NCBI GenBank assembly: GCA_026003175.1
Contig: BPGT01000002.1
Span: forward strand, 186,001 to 250,000
Direction of reading: 5' to 3'
DNA from: Armatimonadota bacterium
GTDB taxonomy: Bacteria > Armatimonadota > HRBIN16
DNA: 64,000 nt
A program made the position numbers and the translations under genes. Under the pieces are notes generated by a model. It had not been told where the DNA came from, made no database searches, and was given only the letters and a program-made list of their open reading frames with translations. This document shows positions 8,440 through 17,870 of this stretch, in pieces (position 1 is the stretch's first letter; each line of letters starts with the position of its first letter).

Positions 8440-9419
8440 TCTGCTGCCTCCTTCGCCAGATAGGTGATAATCAGGTCTGCTCCTGCGCGGCGGAACGCCA
8501 TCAGCATCTCCAACCCGACCGCGCGTTCGTCTATCCAACCCTTTTCGGCAGCAGCTTTGAGCATCGAATATTCGCCGCTCACGTTATACACCGCCAGCGG
8601 CACATCTACCGCCTCACGGACGAGGCGTACTACATCCAGATAAGCCAGCCCTGGCTTCACCATCACGATGTCCGCGCCTTGCTCTACGTCGGCGAGCACC
8701 TCGCGTACCGCCTCACGAGCGTTGGGCGGGTCCATCTGGTAGCTGCGCCGGTCGCCAAACTGCGGGGCGGAGTCCGCCGCCTCACGGAACGGACCGTAGA
8801 ACGCGGATGCATATTTTGCGGAGTACGCCATAATCGCGGTTTCGGTGAAGCCTGCTTCGTCCAGTTTTTCGCGTATCGCCTGCACCTGTCCGTCCATCAT
8901 CGCGCTGGGAGCCACAATGTCCGCCCCCGCTTCGGCATGTGCCAGAGCCATCTCCGCCAGAATAGACAGCGAGGCGTCGTTGTCCACGTATCCGTCCTCG
9001 CGCACGATGCCGCAGTGCCCGTGCTCGGTATAGGCGCAAACGCATACATCGGTAATGACCACCAGTTCGGGGTTCGCCCGCTTGATGGTGCGAATTGCCT
9101 GCGGCACCACGCTATCACGCTGTGTGGCGTAGCTGGCATAAGCATCCTTATAGCTGGCGATGCCGAACAGCAACACCGCAGGCACGCCGAGAGCGGATAG
9201 CTGTTCAACCTCCGCAGGCAACAGGTCTACGCTCAGACGAAACTGCCCGGGCATCGCGCCAATCGGTTCACGGCGACTGGCTCCCTCGTGTACAAAGAGA
9301 GGATAGATGAAATCGTCGGGCGAGAGAGTACTCTCTTGCACCATGCGCCGCAGGCTTTTCATGCGACGCAGGCGGCGCAGACGATAGGTGGCGTCAAGCG
9401 TTTGTTGTCGTGTCAACAT
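8421..9419 (-). CDS. hemB: Delta-aminolevulinic acid dehydratase (porphobilinogen synthase)
   Basis: Condenses two 5-aminolevulinate molecules to porphobilinogen. At 332 residues it has the family length, with the N-terminal RLRRMKSLRRMVQE and DFIYPLFVHEG blocks. The segment DVCVCAYTEHGHCGI keeps the cysteines of the zinc-dependent class. The two Schiff-base lysines lie in YSAKYASAFYGPFR and in VMVKPGLAYLDVVR. The ATG at 9419 overlaps the end of hemD by 26 bases and its own end overlaps hemQ, so all are read as one operon. Confidence 0.94.
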   Translation of the reverse strand: MLTRQQTLDATYRLRRLRRMKSLRRMVQESTLSPDDFIYPLFVHEGASRREPIGAMPGQFRLSVDLLPAEVEQLSALGVPAVLLFGIASYKDAYASYATQRDSVVPQAIRTIKRANPELVVITDVCVCAYTEHGHCGIVREDGYVDNDASLSILAEMALAHAEAGADIVAPSAMMDGQVQAIREKLDEAGFTETAIMAYSAKYASAFYGPFREAADSAPQFGDRRSYQMDPPNAREAVREVLADVEQGADIVMVKPGLAYLDVVRLVREAVDVPLAVYNVSGEYSMLKAAAEKGWIDERAVGLEMLMAFRRAGADLIITYLAKEAAEWLKGS

Positions 9420-10185
9420 GTGCCATCGCCTCTTCCAAAATTGCTTGAATCAGTCCTTGTATCGTATGTTCGTTTGCCACACGAGCAGGCTGGTAACCCA
9501 GCTCGCGCACCGCTTCGGCAGTAACCGGTCCGATACAAATCAACGGTACGGTTGCCATCCAGTTTATGCGTCCTGCCTCCTCCAGCATCCTCGCCAGCGA
9601 GCGAGCTGTAGATGGGCTTGTGAGCGTGATGTAGTCGGGTTTAGGCTGGCCGGCAAGTTGCGCTCCCGCTTCCCCTATCTGCTGTTGTACCCGATATACG
9701 GCAATCTCTACCACCTCTGCTCCTCGCCGGCGCAATTCGTGCGCCATTTCTTTGCGTGCGATGTCTGCACGGGGAAGCAGTATTCGCAGCCCTTTTACGT
9801 CTCCCAGCGCATCGGGCAGCGCGTCAGACAGAAACTCGTCCGGTATCACGTCTGGTGTACGACATGCCTGTTCCAGAACCCTTGCGGTAGCTGGACCGAT
9901 GGTTGCCAGTCTACGCCCCGCGAGAACCGATACCGGAACGCCCAGCTCGCCCATCCGCCCGATGAAGGTGCGCACGCCGTTGACGCTGGTAAACACCACC
10001 CAGTAGAACTGCTCCAGTGCACGGATAGCATCGTCCACCGGCTGCCACTCCTCTGGGGGCAAGATGGCGATGGTGGGCAGTAATATCGGTTCTGCTCCTA
10101 GCACGCGCAGCTGTTCCGCCAGATTCTCCGCCTGTCCCTTAGGACGAGTGATCAACACCCGCTTGCCCTGTAGTGGCAGGCTCAT
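9394..10185 (-). CDS. hemD: Uroporphyrinogen-III synthase
   Basis: Closes and inverts ring D of hydroxymethylbilane. The family is poorly conserved, but VLITRPKGQAENLAEQLRVL at the N-terminus, the TIAI strand after it, and DYITLTSPSTARSLARML in the second domain are characteristic. I start it at ATG 10185 (MSLPLQGKRVLITRP), one base after the hemC stop codon (10187-10189), giving 263 residues; the longer frame to 10245 adds a leader that overlaps hemC. Its position between hemC and hemB supports the call. Confidence 0.88.
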   Translation of the reverse strand: MSLPLQGKRVLITRPKGQAENLAEQLRVLGAEPILLPTIAILPPEEWQPVDDAIRALEQFYWVVFTSVNGVRTFIGRMGELGVPVSVLAGRRLATIGPATARVLEQACRTPDVIPDEFLSDALPDALGDVKGLRILLPRADIARKEMAHELRRRGAEVVEIAVYRVQQQIGEAGAQLAGQPKPDYITLTSPSTARSLARMLEEAGRINWMATVPLICIGPVTAEAVRELGYQPARVANEHTIQGLIQAILEEAMAHVDTTTNA

Positions 10186-10186
10186 T

Positions 10187-11137
10187 TCAGTCCCCCAGCA
10201 ATCTCGATGCGCCGCGAGCGAGCAGTTGCTCTGCCAGCGCGACACCCAGCATCTGCGCTTCTGCGGCGTTGCCTGTTATCACGTCGCGAACCAGTTCATG
10301 ACCGTCTGAGTCGGCGACCAGCGCATTCAAGATAAGACGCTCTCCTTGCACCTCGGCATATGCGGCGATAGGTACCCGACAACCGCCCCCCAATGCGTGT
10401 AGCAACGCGCGTTCGGCGGTGACTGCCCGGCGAGAAGGGAGGTGGTCCAGTGGCTGGAGCAGCTCGATGGTAGGTATATCGTTTTCGCGACATTCCAGCG
10501 CCAACGCGCCCTGTCCGGGGGCAGGGAGTATGTGTTCGGTGTCGAACAGGTAAAGGCTCAGCTCGACACCTTCGGGCGTAGTCAGGCTGGTGTCTTCCGG
10601 CATCTCAAGAAACCCCAGCCTTTGCAGCCCCGCTGCGGCGAGCACGATAGCATCGTATGCCCCTTCGCGCAGCCTGCGGATGCGGGTATCTACGTTCCCC
10701 ACCAGCGGCAGGTATTGTAGGTCGCGCCGATGCCACCGCAGTTGAGCAGAACGGCGCAGGCTCCCCGCTCCCACACGGGAGTTCTCGGGCAGTGTTGAGA
10801 ACGATTCACCTCTTGAAACCAGCACATCGCGTGCATCGGCACGGGGAGGTATTGCCGCGACGGTTAATCCTGCCACACGCTGGGTAGGCAGGTCTTTCAG
10901 GCTGTGTACCGCCACGTCTATCCGATTCTGCAGGAGGGCATCCTGCAGTTCCTTCACGAATGCGCCGACCACCTCGCGCTGCTGACGGTCGCCGCTGGTG
11001 CGGATGACGATAGTTTCAATACAGAAGTCAGGATACCGTTCGCGCAGTGCCTGCACAACCGATGCGGTTTGTGCCTGTGCAAGCGCGCTTCCCCGTGTGC
11101 CTACGCGCAAAACGCCGTTTGCTGGCGTGTGGCTCAC
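10187..11137 (-). CDS. hemC: Porphobilinogen deaminase (hydroxymethylbilane synthase)
   Basis: Polymerises four porphobilinogens into hydroxymethylbilane. The N-terminus has RVGTRGSALAQAQT and the active-site aspartate region HSLKDLPTQ. GAGSLRRSAQL carries the substrate-binding arginines, and C253 in ALGGGCRVPIAAY is the attachment site of the dipyrromethane cofactor. At 316 residues it has the family length. The ATG overlaps the hemA stop by four bases. Confidence 0.95.
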   Translation of the reverse strand: MSHTPANGVLRVGTRGSALAQAQTASVVQALRERYPDFCIETIVIRTSGDRQQREVVGAFVKELQDALLQNRIDVAVHSLKDLPTQRVAGLTVAAIPPRADARDVLVSRGESFSTLPENSRVGAGSLRRSAQLRWHRRDLQYLPLVGNVDTRIRRLREGAYDAIVLAAAGLQRLGFLEMPEDTSLTTPEGVELSLYLFDTEHILPAPGQGALALECRENDIPTIELLQPLDHLPSRRAVTAERALLHALGGGCRVPIAAYAEVQGERLILNALVADSDGHELVRDVITGNAAEAQMLGVALAEQLLARGASRLLGD

Positions 11138-12423
11138 GGTTCCTCCTCCGGCGAAGTAGCGAGGGCAACCGCTCGCTCCTGTTGCTCCAGCCCGAACACT
11201 CGGGCGAATATCGGCAGCGCGTCCCCCTCATCCAGCAAGTTGCGCAGCTCAGAAATGGGACGGTGTAGTAACTGCTTGACGATGCGTACGGTGAGCTGCT
11301 CGATCACACGCCTCTGGTGCTCGTTCAGGTTGCCCAGTTTGGGCAGTGCCCATTCCAGCTGTTGCTGACGCACCTGCTCCGCAAACTCTTGCAATGCTGT
11401 GATGAGCGGCGCTGCCCCGCGTGTGTGCCACCAGCTCAGGTAGTCGTCCAGTTCTTCCTCGATGATGCGTAGGGCGGAGGGCACTTCGCGCACACGCGCC
11501 TCGTAGTGCGCGTCAGACAGCACCTTCAGGTCTTCGATATCGTATAGCCTTACAAAAGGCAGTAGTCGTACCGCCGGGTCGGTGTTGCGGGGCACGCCGA
11601 GGTCCAGTATCAGCAGGGGATTTTCGGCACGCATGTCTTGCAGCGGAGCCAGACAGGTGATGTCCAGAATAGGGTGCGGCGCGGTAGTGGCGGTGAAAAT
11701 AATGTCCGCTTCAGGCAGCACCTGTTGTAAAGCGCCCAGAGCCAGTGGAGTCGCGCCGGTATCGTTGGCAAGGGCGGTAGCATACGAAAAGGTGTGGCTG
11801 AGGATATAGAGCGCCTTCGGGTGGAACTCCGCAAGCTCTTTGACCACCCGCCTGCCCATGGTGCCGGTTCCGATGACGATGATGGTGGCGTTGCCAATAT
11901 CCGGTTTATGCTGTAGTGCCGCCCGAACCGCCAGCGAGCCTAAGGATACCACCTGCCTGCCCAGTGCGGTTTCTGCCCTGACACGCTTGCCAACCGCTAC
12001 CGCGCGCTGGAATAACGAGTTCAGCAACACACCCGTTGCGTCCGCCTCCCGTGCCTTTTCCCACGCCTGCTTCACCTGCCCTAAAATCTCCGACTCACCC
12101 AGCACCTGCGAGTCCAGCCCTGCTGCCACACGGAACAGGTGTTCTATCGCCTCTTCACCGCGTTTGATGTACAGATACGGCTGTAGCGCACCAAGTGGCA
12201 ACCCTTCCCATTCGTGTAGGAAATGCACCAGCAGGTCATCATGGGGGGTGCAGGCATAAATCTCGGTGCGGTTACAGGTGGACAGGATAGCACATTCATC
12301 CACACCGCGTTCACGGAGCCACTCAAGGGCTTCCCGCAGCGCTGCTCCTTCAAAGGCGAAGCGCTCTCGCGTTTCGAGGGAGGCGGTGCGATGACTTAAC
12401 CCAACCACTACCAGTTTCTGCAC
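11134..12423 (-). CDS. hemA: Glutamyl-tRNA reductase
   Basis: NADPH-dependent first enzyme of the C5 pathway, reducing Glu-tRNA to glutamate-1-semialdehyde. GLSHRTASLETRERFAF is the typical start, and the catalytic Cys is C50 in AILSTCNRTEIYA. GESEILGQVKQAWEKA and the nucleotide-binding IIVIGTGTMGRRVVKEL (about residue 185) follow, then a C-terminal dimerisation helix region. It is the first gene of a six-gene minus-strand operon. Upstream on the minus strand are a TTGACA (12487-12482) and a small GCCCTTTTTAGGGC hairpin; the matching -10 is weak. Confidence 0.94.
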   Translation of the reverse strand: MQKLVVVGLSHRTASLETRERFAFEGAALREALEWLRERGVDECAILSTCNRTEIYACTPHDDLLVHFLHEWEGLPLGALQPYLYIKRGEEAIEHLFRVAAGLDSQVLGESEILGQVKQAWEKAREADATGVLLNSLFQRAVAVGKRVRAETALGRQVVSLGSLAVRAALQHKPDIGNATIIVIGTGTMGRRVVKELAEFHPKALYILSHTFSYATALANDTGATPLALGALQQVLPEADIIFTATTAPHPILDITCLAPLQDMRAENPLLILDLGVPRNTDPAVRLLPFVRLYDIEDLKVLSDAHYEARVREVPSALRIIEEELDDYLSWWHTRGAAPLITALQEFAEQVRQQQLEWALPKLGNLNEHQRRVIEQLTVRIVKQLLHRPISELRNLLDEGDALPIFARVFGLEQQERAVALATSPEEEP

Positions 12424-12463
12424 GGGCGTCCTCCCATGTTAGAGGGTTCTCACTGAATAGTTT

Positions 12464-12487
12464 GCCCTAAAAAGGGCGATATGTCAA
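12464..12487 (-). promoter_or_regulatory. Candidate hemA upstream control region
   Basis: A perfect TTGACA reads on the minus strand at 12487-12482 and is followed by a small palindrome GCCC-TTTTTA-GGGC (12477-12464) where the promoter spacer would be. The hexamer at normal spacing (CAAACT) is a poor -10, so this is only a candidate. Confidence 0.3.
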
Positions 12488-12580
12488 GGGGAGCTCGTGA
12501 TTTTTTTAACGAAAAAGGTTCGACTTGACTGCTGCAAACAACTTTGGCAACACAAACAGCGCTGCTGCACACACAGAGGC

Positions 12581-12610
12581 ATGCCAGGAGTGCAGCACGT
12601 CTGGTATAAT
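12581..12610 (+). promoter_or_regulatory. Candidate promoter of the Uma2 gene
   Basis: A perfect TATAAT at 12605-12610 lies 18 bases upstream of the ATG, with a partial -35 (ATGCCA, 12581-12586) 18 bases before it. The leader would be very short, with AAGAAGGTG as ribosome binding site. Confidence 0.45.
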
Positions 12611-12627
12611 CAAGAAGGTGATGCGAT

Positions 12628-13317
12628 ATGGCGGTGCAAACTGCAACCCACAAGAAAATCGTCTACCCAGAAAGCGATGGCAAGCCCATAGCGGATAATA
12701 CGAAGCAACTGGAAACCATCGTCTACCTCTATGACAACCTCTGTGCCCTGTTTGCCGACCGCGAAGATGTGTTCGTCGCCGCCGACCTGCTGTGGTATCC
12801 CGTAGAGGGCAGACCCGACATCCGCACTGCCCCCGATGTGATGGTGGTGTTCGGGCGTCCCAAAGGGCATCGCGGCAGTTACAAGCAGTGGGAGGAGGTA
12901 GACATCGCACCGCAGGTGGTGTTTGAGGTGCTCTCACCGGGCAACCGTCCTTCGGAATTAATAGAGAAGTTCGGTTTTTACGAGCGGTATGGTGTAGAGG
13001 AGTATTACCTGTATGACCCTGACCGGGGTATTTTGGAGGGCTGGATACGTTCGGACGGGCATTTTTCGCCGGTTCGGGAGATGGAGGGCTGGGTAAGTGC
13101 TCGTTTGGGTGTGCGTTTCACTCTGGAGGATGGCGAGCTGGTGTTATATCGCCCTGACGGAGAGCGTTTTGTGCCTTATGTGGAGTTGCGCAGGCGTTTG
13201 GAGCGGGCACAGCACGAGGTAGAACAGGATCGACAACGTGCCAACGAGGCGACCCGGCGAGCGGAACGTTTGGCGCAACGCCTGGGCGAGTTGGGGATAG
13301 ACCCTGACAGGCTGTGA
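12628..13317 (+). CDS. Uma2 family (DUF820) PD-(D/E)xK nuclease-like protein
   Basis: Member of the Uma2/DUF820 group, restriction-endonuclease-like proteins of unknown role that are often present in many copies per genome. The 229-residue product has the family core: FVAADLLWYPVEG, then RTAPDVMVVFG (the conserved Asp), then PQVVFEVLSPGNRPSEL (the conserved Glu strand) and YGVEEYYLYDPDRG. The last ~45 residues form a charged heptad-like helix (RRRLERAQHEVEQDRQRANE), a common tail in this family. It is divergent from hemA and convergent with the D-aminoacylase gene, with 8 bases between the stops. Confidence 0.85.
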   Translation: MAVQTATHKKIVYPESDGKPIADNTKQLETIVYLYDNLCALFADREDVFVAADLLWYPVEGRPDIRTAPDVMVVFGRPKGHRGSYKQWEEVDIAPQVVFEVLSPGNRPSELIEKFGFYERYGVEEYYLYDPDRGILEGWIRSDGHFSPVREMEGWVSARLGVRFTLEDGELVLYRPDGERFVPYVELRRRLERAQHEVEQDRQRANEATRRAERLAQRLGELGIDPDRL

Positions 13318-13325
13318 GGGGTGGG

Positions 13326-14945
13326 CTAAGCCGGGCGCCGTCGAAGCACCTGACCCGCCAGCGTGCCGGTAGGCACGCCTCGTTCCAGAGCAACCTTACC
13401 ACAAACAAGCACGTACTCTATACCGACGGGCAGCTGGTGCGGTTCCTCGAAGGTAGCTCTGTCCTGCACTGTTATAGGGTTGAATACCGTGATATCTGCC
13501 ACAGATCCTTCGCGAAGTATCCCTCTGTCGTGCAAGCCGAGCCTGCGCGCAGGCAGACCGGTCATCTTATGTACTGCTTCGGGCAACGAGAGCAGGCGTA
13601 GCTCGCGTACATAACGCCCCAGCACGCGCGGGAAGGTACCGTAGTTGCGGGGATGCACGCGGTCTACCGACATCTTGCCCAGCGGCGCGGTGGCGATGGC
13701 GTCCGAGCCGATCATGGTCAGGGGATAGCGCAACACCGTTTGCACATCCTCTTCGCTCAGGGTGAAACGTGCCGCGCTGACGAAGGTATGTTCCTCTATC
13801 AGAATATCCAGCACGCAATCCAGCGGATGGCACCCTCGTTCATGGGCGATGTGCAGGATGCTCTTGCCCTGCAGGTCGCGGTTGTTTCGTGCGACGGCGA
13901 TCACCACACGCTGCCAGTGATCGGGCTCATTCCAGTCGGGATGCAGTACCAGAATCTCCGACCTGATCTGCTCACGAACAGAGGGGGCAGTCAAACGGTG
14001 CACGATAGCATCTGGTCCACCTTCGGTTGCCCAGTCGGGGAGGATTCCGGTCAGCAGCGAGGTGAGGTAAGCGTCATACGGGTACTGGTCCAGCATCACG
14101 TCCATTCCCTTTGCACGCGCCTTTTCTACCATCTGCAGTGTCCGCTGCACCAGCCCCCAGTTGCGTTCACCGTCTGCTTTGTGGTGCGACAGCTGCACCG
14201 CGATTCCCGCCTCTTCACCGATGCGCAGTGCTTCCTGAACTGCCTCCACCAGCCTATCCGCCTCATCGCGCAGGTGGGTGGAGTAGAACAGCCCATGCTT
14301 CGCCGCCACTTTCGCCAGAGCGATAATCTCTTCCGTTTGTGCGTACGAGCCGGGTGCATACTCCAGCCCTGTAGAGAACCCCCATACACCGTCCTCCACC
14401 GCCTGTTCCATCAGATGCTGCATTTGACCCAGCTCCGCGGAGGTCGGCGGGCGGCGTTCCATGCCCATCACGCGCTTGCGCAGCGTGCCGTGTGCTACCT
14501 GTGGGATGATATGGGTCGCAGTGCCTCGTTCTCCGACCAGCTCATAGAAACGCGCCAGTCTGCCCTCCCACGTCACACGGATACCGTACGGAGCCAGCCA
14601 GCGCCGTTCATAGGCGAAAATCGGTTCATCGGTAATCATACCCATCGCGATACCGCAATTGCCCACTACCTGTGTAGTAATGCCCTGTGCCAGTGCGGAC
14701 GTTTGCTGTGGATTGTACAACAGGCTGATGTCGGAGTGGGTGTGGATATCGATGAAACCGGGTGCCACGCACAAGCCCGCTGCCTCGATAACGCAAGGGG
14801 CGTGCGCTGCACGCAGATCGCCAATCGCCACGATACGTTCCCCGCGAACGCCCACGTCGGCGACGAACGGTTCGCCACCTGAGCCGTCTACCACCGTGCC
14901 GCCGCGAATTATCAGGTCAAAACAAAGCGCATCCTGTTCACTCAC
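13326..14945 (-). CDS. N-acyl-D-amino-acid deacylase (D-aminoacylase)
   Basis: Amidohydrolase-superfamily enzyme that removes acyl groups from N-acyl-D-amino acids. The 539-residue protein has LIIRGGTVVDGSGG at the start and the metal ligands expected for the group: H68 and H70 in GFIDIHTHSD, C97 in VVGNCGIAMG, His in STHLRDEAD, His in QLSHHKADG, and Asp in MIGSDAIATAP. This Cys-containing set fits D-aminoacylases rather than dihydroorotases. The start is GTG 14945. The gene stands alone. A DgcN/DgcA-like D-glutamate pair at 52.9-55 kb suggests wider use of D-amino acids, possibly from cell-wall turnover (inference). Confidence 0.85.
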   Translation of the reverse strand: MSEQDALCFDLIIRGGTVVDGSGGEPFVADVGVRGERIVAIGDLRAAHAPCVIEAAGLCVAPGFIDIHTHSDISLLYNPQQTSALAQGITTQVVGNCGIAMGMITDEPIFAYERRWLAPYGIRVTWEGRLARFYELVGERGTATHIIPQVAHGTLRKRVMGMERRPPTSAELGQMQHLMEQAVEDGVWGFSTGLEYAPGSYAQTEEIIALAKVAAKHGLFYSTHLRDEADRLVEAVQEALRIGEEAGIAVQLSHHKADGERNWGLVQRTLQMVEKARAKGMDVMLDQYPYDAYLTSLLTGILPDWATEGGPDAIVHRLTAPSVREQIRSEILVLHPDWNEPDHWQRVVIAVARNNRDLQGKSILHIAHERGCHPLDCVLDILIEEHTFVSAARFTLSEEDVQTVLRYPLTMIGSDAIATAPLGKMSVDRVHPRNYGTFPRVLGRYVRELRLLSLPEAVHKMTGLPARRLGLHDRGILREGSVADITVFNPITVQDRATFEEPHQLPVGIEYVLVCGKVALERGVPTGTLAGQVLRRRPA

Positions 14946-15294
14946 GGTGTCACCGCCTGAGGGTCGTGTTTACTCACCCTGTTGCAAAAAGGTATGGGAG
15001 ATTGCTTCGGTCGCTGCGCTCCCTGCCTGTGTCATTGCAAAACACGAGGTGCTGCAGCAATTCTCCCCAACACGGTGTTTGCAACTGAGTGATATTCATG
15101 CACTATTGTACCCCTTAGACATAGTAAAGGTACATGCCTATCGCAGAAGGTGCTGTCCGGCCGGTCAGGAGCGTTCGCCACTACACCCCGTTGTGTCCGA
15201 TCACCGTGGGACATCCGGTGGAGGCGAAACCGCCCCGTACGCAGTACGAGGCTTCGCGGGTGCACACTGACCGGTGAGGTAGCTTGGTCAACGC
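14946..15294. other. Intergenic region, no gene recognised
   Basis: About 350 bases between the divergent D-aminoacylase and secDF genes. I looked for SRP RNA, 6S RNA and tRNA patterns because the stretch can form some short stems, and found no convincing match. The secDF promoter begins at its right edge. Confidence 0.4.
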
Positions 15295-15323
15295 TTGACG
15301 CTCTCCCTGTGATTTTGTATAAT
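15295..15323 (+). promoter_or_regulatory. Strong sigma-70-type promoter of secDF
   Basis: TTGACG (15295-15300), a 17-base spacer and a perfect TATAAT (15318-15323). Transcription would begin near 15330, about 40 bases before the TTG start of secDF. This is one of the best promoter matches in the window. Confidence 0.75.
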
Positions 15324-15370
15324 TCCGGTGGGTTCGTTTGTATTCTTGAGTAATCTGGAGGTTTTCCGCT

Positions 15371-17812
15371 TTGGACACGAATACCCGCTGGTGGATCGTC
15401 ATAATACTGGCCACGCTGGTATCTGCCTGGGTGGTCATCGTTCAACCGCTGACAACAGGCAGGGGCAAGGAACCATTCAAGCTGGGGCTGGACCTCAAAG
15501 GTGGCGTGCGTGTCGTGTTACGCGCGCAAACGGAGAAGCTTCCCCCGGAGAAGCAGCGTGAGTGGAAGCCCGAAAACATGGCTTCCGTTGTAGACATCGT
15601 GGAAAGGCGTGTCAACCGACTCGGCGTTACCGAGTCGGTGGTGGCTCGACAGGGCTTGGATCGTATTCTGGTGGAACTGCCCGGCGTTGTAGACGAAAAG
15701 GAGGCGCTGAGGCTCATCCAAACCACCGCTCAGCTGGAGTTCTGGTATCTTCCCTCGGTACAAAGCGAGCGCAACCCGATGGCTCGCTACCGCTTAGAAT
15801 CGCGCACAGAGAACGGGCGCGAAATCACCACCGTTTACGACACCGTGCAGCAGAAAGAGGTAGATATTGTCGAGTTTCTGCAGGACCAGAAACAGCGCGC
15901 CGCCGAGATGGGTGAGCAGAACCCTGTGGTCACCGGGGCAGACCTGAAGCCCGTTTGTAGCATCGTGCATGACCAGATGGGCAGACCGGAGGTTTCGTTT
16001 GAGTTCAACGCGGAGGGGGCGCGCCGTTTCGGTGACTTCACCCGCAGGCATGTGGGGGAGATACTGGCGATTGTTCTGGACAATCGCATTATCTCCGCCC
16101 CGCGCGTCGAGGAAGCGATACTGGGCGGAAAGGGAGTTATTAGAGGTAATTTTAGCGCGGTAGAGGCAGCGGAGCTGGCAACCCTGCTGAACTCCGGCGC
16201 ACTGCCTGTGCCTCTGGAGGTTATCCAAATAACCAAAGTAGGCGCAACGCTCGGTAAGGAGTCCGTGCGCCAGAGCCTGTGGGCAGGTGTCGTCGGCTTA
16301 GGGCTGGTGTTATTGTTCATGGTGGGTTACTACCTGCTGCCCGGTGTTCTGGCGTCGCTCGCGCTGGGGTTGTACACGCTCTACTCGCTGGCGGCGTACA
16401 AGCTCCTCGGGGTGGTCTTCACCGTGCCGGGCATTGCCGGTTTCATCCTCTCTATCGGCATGGCGGTGGATGCTAACATCCTTATCTTCGAGCGCATGAA
16501 GGAGGAGCTTCGCTCGGGCAAGACACTGAAGGCGGCCATCGACGATGGCTTCAAACGCGCCTTCACCGCCATCTTCGACTCGAACGTGTGCACCATCATC
16601 ACCAGCATCGTCCTGTTCTCGTTGGGTACAGGGGCAGTAAAGGGTTTTGCGCTGATGCTGATGATAGGCGTCGCTATCAGTATGTTCACCGCTATTACCG
16701 TCACCCGCACCATGTTGTGGACGCTGGTCAGTATGGGCATCGGCAACGAGCCTCGCCTGTTCGGACTGAGCAGGCAGTGGACAGTTCACTACGATATCGT
16801 GGGCAAGAGGAACCTGTGGTTCGCAATAAGCGGAACCTTCATTGCAATAGGCGTCATCGCGTGGGCGATAGGCGGGTTGAAACTGGGTGTGGACTTCGCA
16901 GGTGGCTCCGAACTGCAACTCCAGTTTGACAAGCCCGTTACCGCACGGCAGATACAGACTGCGCTGGCACAGGCGGGTTTTCGAGATGCTAAAGCGGTTG
17001 TGGGCGAAGGCAATCTCGTGTTTATCCGCACGCGCGAAATCAGCGCGGAGGAGAAAGAAGCCATCAAAAGTGCCCTTGCCAGTCTGGGCACGCCAGTAGA
17101 GCGAAGCTTCACGCAGGTCGGTGGCATCGTCAGCAAGGAGCAGACGCGCAACGCAGTGATTGCCATCATCCTCTCCGAGGCGTTGATACTGCTGTATCTG
17201 GCGGTACGGTTTGCCATCGGCGGTATTCGTGAAGGCTTCAAGTTCGGTGTAGCGGCGGTGATTGCGCTGGTGCATGACGTGCTGGTGCTTGTGGGAACTT
17301 TCTCCATCATGGGCAAACTGCGCAACTGGGAGGTGGATGCGCTGTTCGTGACCGCGATGCTCACACTCATCGGTTTCTCGGTACACGATACTATCGTGGT
17401 GTTTGACCGCATCCGCGAGAACCTGCGCAATCGCGCTCGCGGTGAAACCTTCCATGACGTCGCTAACAAGAGCATCTTGCAGACCTTTGCCCGCTCCATC
17501 AACACCTCGTTGACGGTTATTCTGACATTGGTGGCGTTGCTGGTGCTGGGCAGCCCGGTGGTCAGGCTGTTCACCATAGCCTTGCTGGTGGGTATCATCA
17601 CCGGTACGTACTCCTCCATCTTCAACGCTGCTCCAATAGTGACATGGTGGGAGGAGGTTGCGGAGCGGCGTGGTCTGCGTCCGGCGACGCCGCATATAAC
17701 GCCTGCACAGCCTTCGGAGACAGTAGTGAAGCGAGATGGTGCGCCCGAGGCGGGTGTCGCCTCATCTGCCACAAGCAGCAAACCGCGTCCCAAGCGTCGC
17801 CGACGGGCGTAG
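15371..17812 (+). CDS. secDF: Protein translocase subunits SecD and SecF, fused
   Basis: Inner-membrane RND-like pump that uses the proton gradient to help pull secreted proteins through SecYEG. One 813-residue chain holds both units. The SecD half begins with a membrane helix and FKLGLDLKGGVRVVLRAQ, and carries its periplasmic domain and a GMAVDANILIFERMKEEL transmembrane motif. The SecF half begins near residue 475 (NLWFAISG, then GLKLGVDFAGGSELQLQF) and ends with FSVHDTIVVFDRIRENLR. The start is TTG 15371, nine bases after GGAGG. The basic, low-complexity tail ends KPRPKRRRRA. Confidence 0.95.
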   Translation: MDTNTRWWIVIILATLVSAWVVIVQPLTTGRGKEPFKLGLDLKGGVRVVLRAQTEKLPPEKQREWKPENMASVVDIVERRVNRLGVTESVVARQGLDRILVELPGVVDEKEALRLIQTTAQLEFWYLPSVQSERNPMARYRLESRTENGREITTVYDTVQQKEVDIVEFLQDQKQRAAEMGEQNPVVTGADLKPVCSIVHDQMGRPEVSFEFNAEGARRFGDFTRRHVGEILAIVLDNRIISAPRVEEAILGGKGVIRGNFSAVEAAELATLLNSGALPVPLEVIQITKVGATLGKESVRQSLWAGVVGLGLVLLFMVGYYLLPGVLASLALGLYTLYSLAAYKLLGVVFTVPGIAGFILSIGMAVDANILIFERMKEELRSGKTLKAAIDDGFKRAFTAIFDSNVCTIITSIVLFSLGTGAVKGFALMLMIGVAISMFTAITVTRTMLWTLVSMGIGNEPRLFGLSRQWTVHYDIVGKRNLWFAISGTFIAIGVIAWAIGGLKLGVDFAGGSELQLQFDKPVTARQIQTALAQAGFRDAKAVVGEGNLVFIRTREISAEEKEAIKSALASLGTPVERSFTQVGGIVSKEQTRNAVIAIILSEALILLYLAVRFAIGGIREGFKFGVAAVIALVHDVLVLVGTFSIMGKLRNWEVDALFVTAMLTLIGFSVHDTIVVFDRIRENLRNRARGETFHDVANKSILQTFARSINTSLTVILTLVALLVLGSPVVRLFTIALLVGIITGTYSSIFNAAPIVTWWEEVAERRGLRPATPHITPAQPSETVVKRDGAPEAGVASSATSSKPRPKRRRRA

Positions 17813-17818
17813 ATTCGC

Positions 17819-17850
17819 ATGGAGCAGGTGAACCGTTCGCCTGCTCCATT
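17819..17850 (+). terminator. Hairpin after secDF
   Basis: Perfect arms ATGGAGCAGG and CCTGCTCCAT, extended inward by one wobble pair, followed by only a short T-rich stretch. It is probably a weak terminator or attenuator between secDF and recJ, and it argues against the TTG at 17850 as the recJ start. Confidence 0.5.
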
Positions 17851-17870
17851 TGATTCATAGCACGGGGGTA

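Noticed and set aside
2603-12423. Missing coproporphyrin ferrochelatase as a real metabolic gap
   Set aside because: The gene may lie outside this 64-kb window; nothing here shows it to be absent from the genome.
13653-14882. A 409-codon plus-strand frame opposite the D-aminoacylase
   Set aside because: It is antisense to an intact amidohydrolase with all metal ligands and has no family features.
14946-15294. Possible structured RNA (SRP or 6S-like) between the D-aminoacylase and secDF
   Set aside because: Short stems and a GGTGCTGT string are present, but the conserved SRP core (GGAAGGAAGCAGC-like) is absent and no consistent fold was found by eye.
16310-17695. A 461-codon minus-strand frame opposite secDF
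   Set aside because: It lies fully antisense to a clearly conserved gene, has His/Gln-rich composition typical of antisense frames and no recognisable domain.
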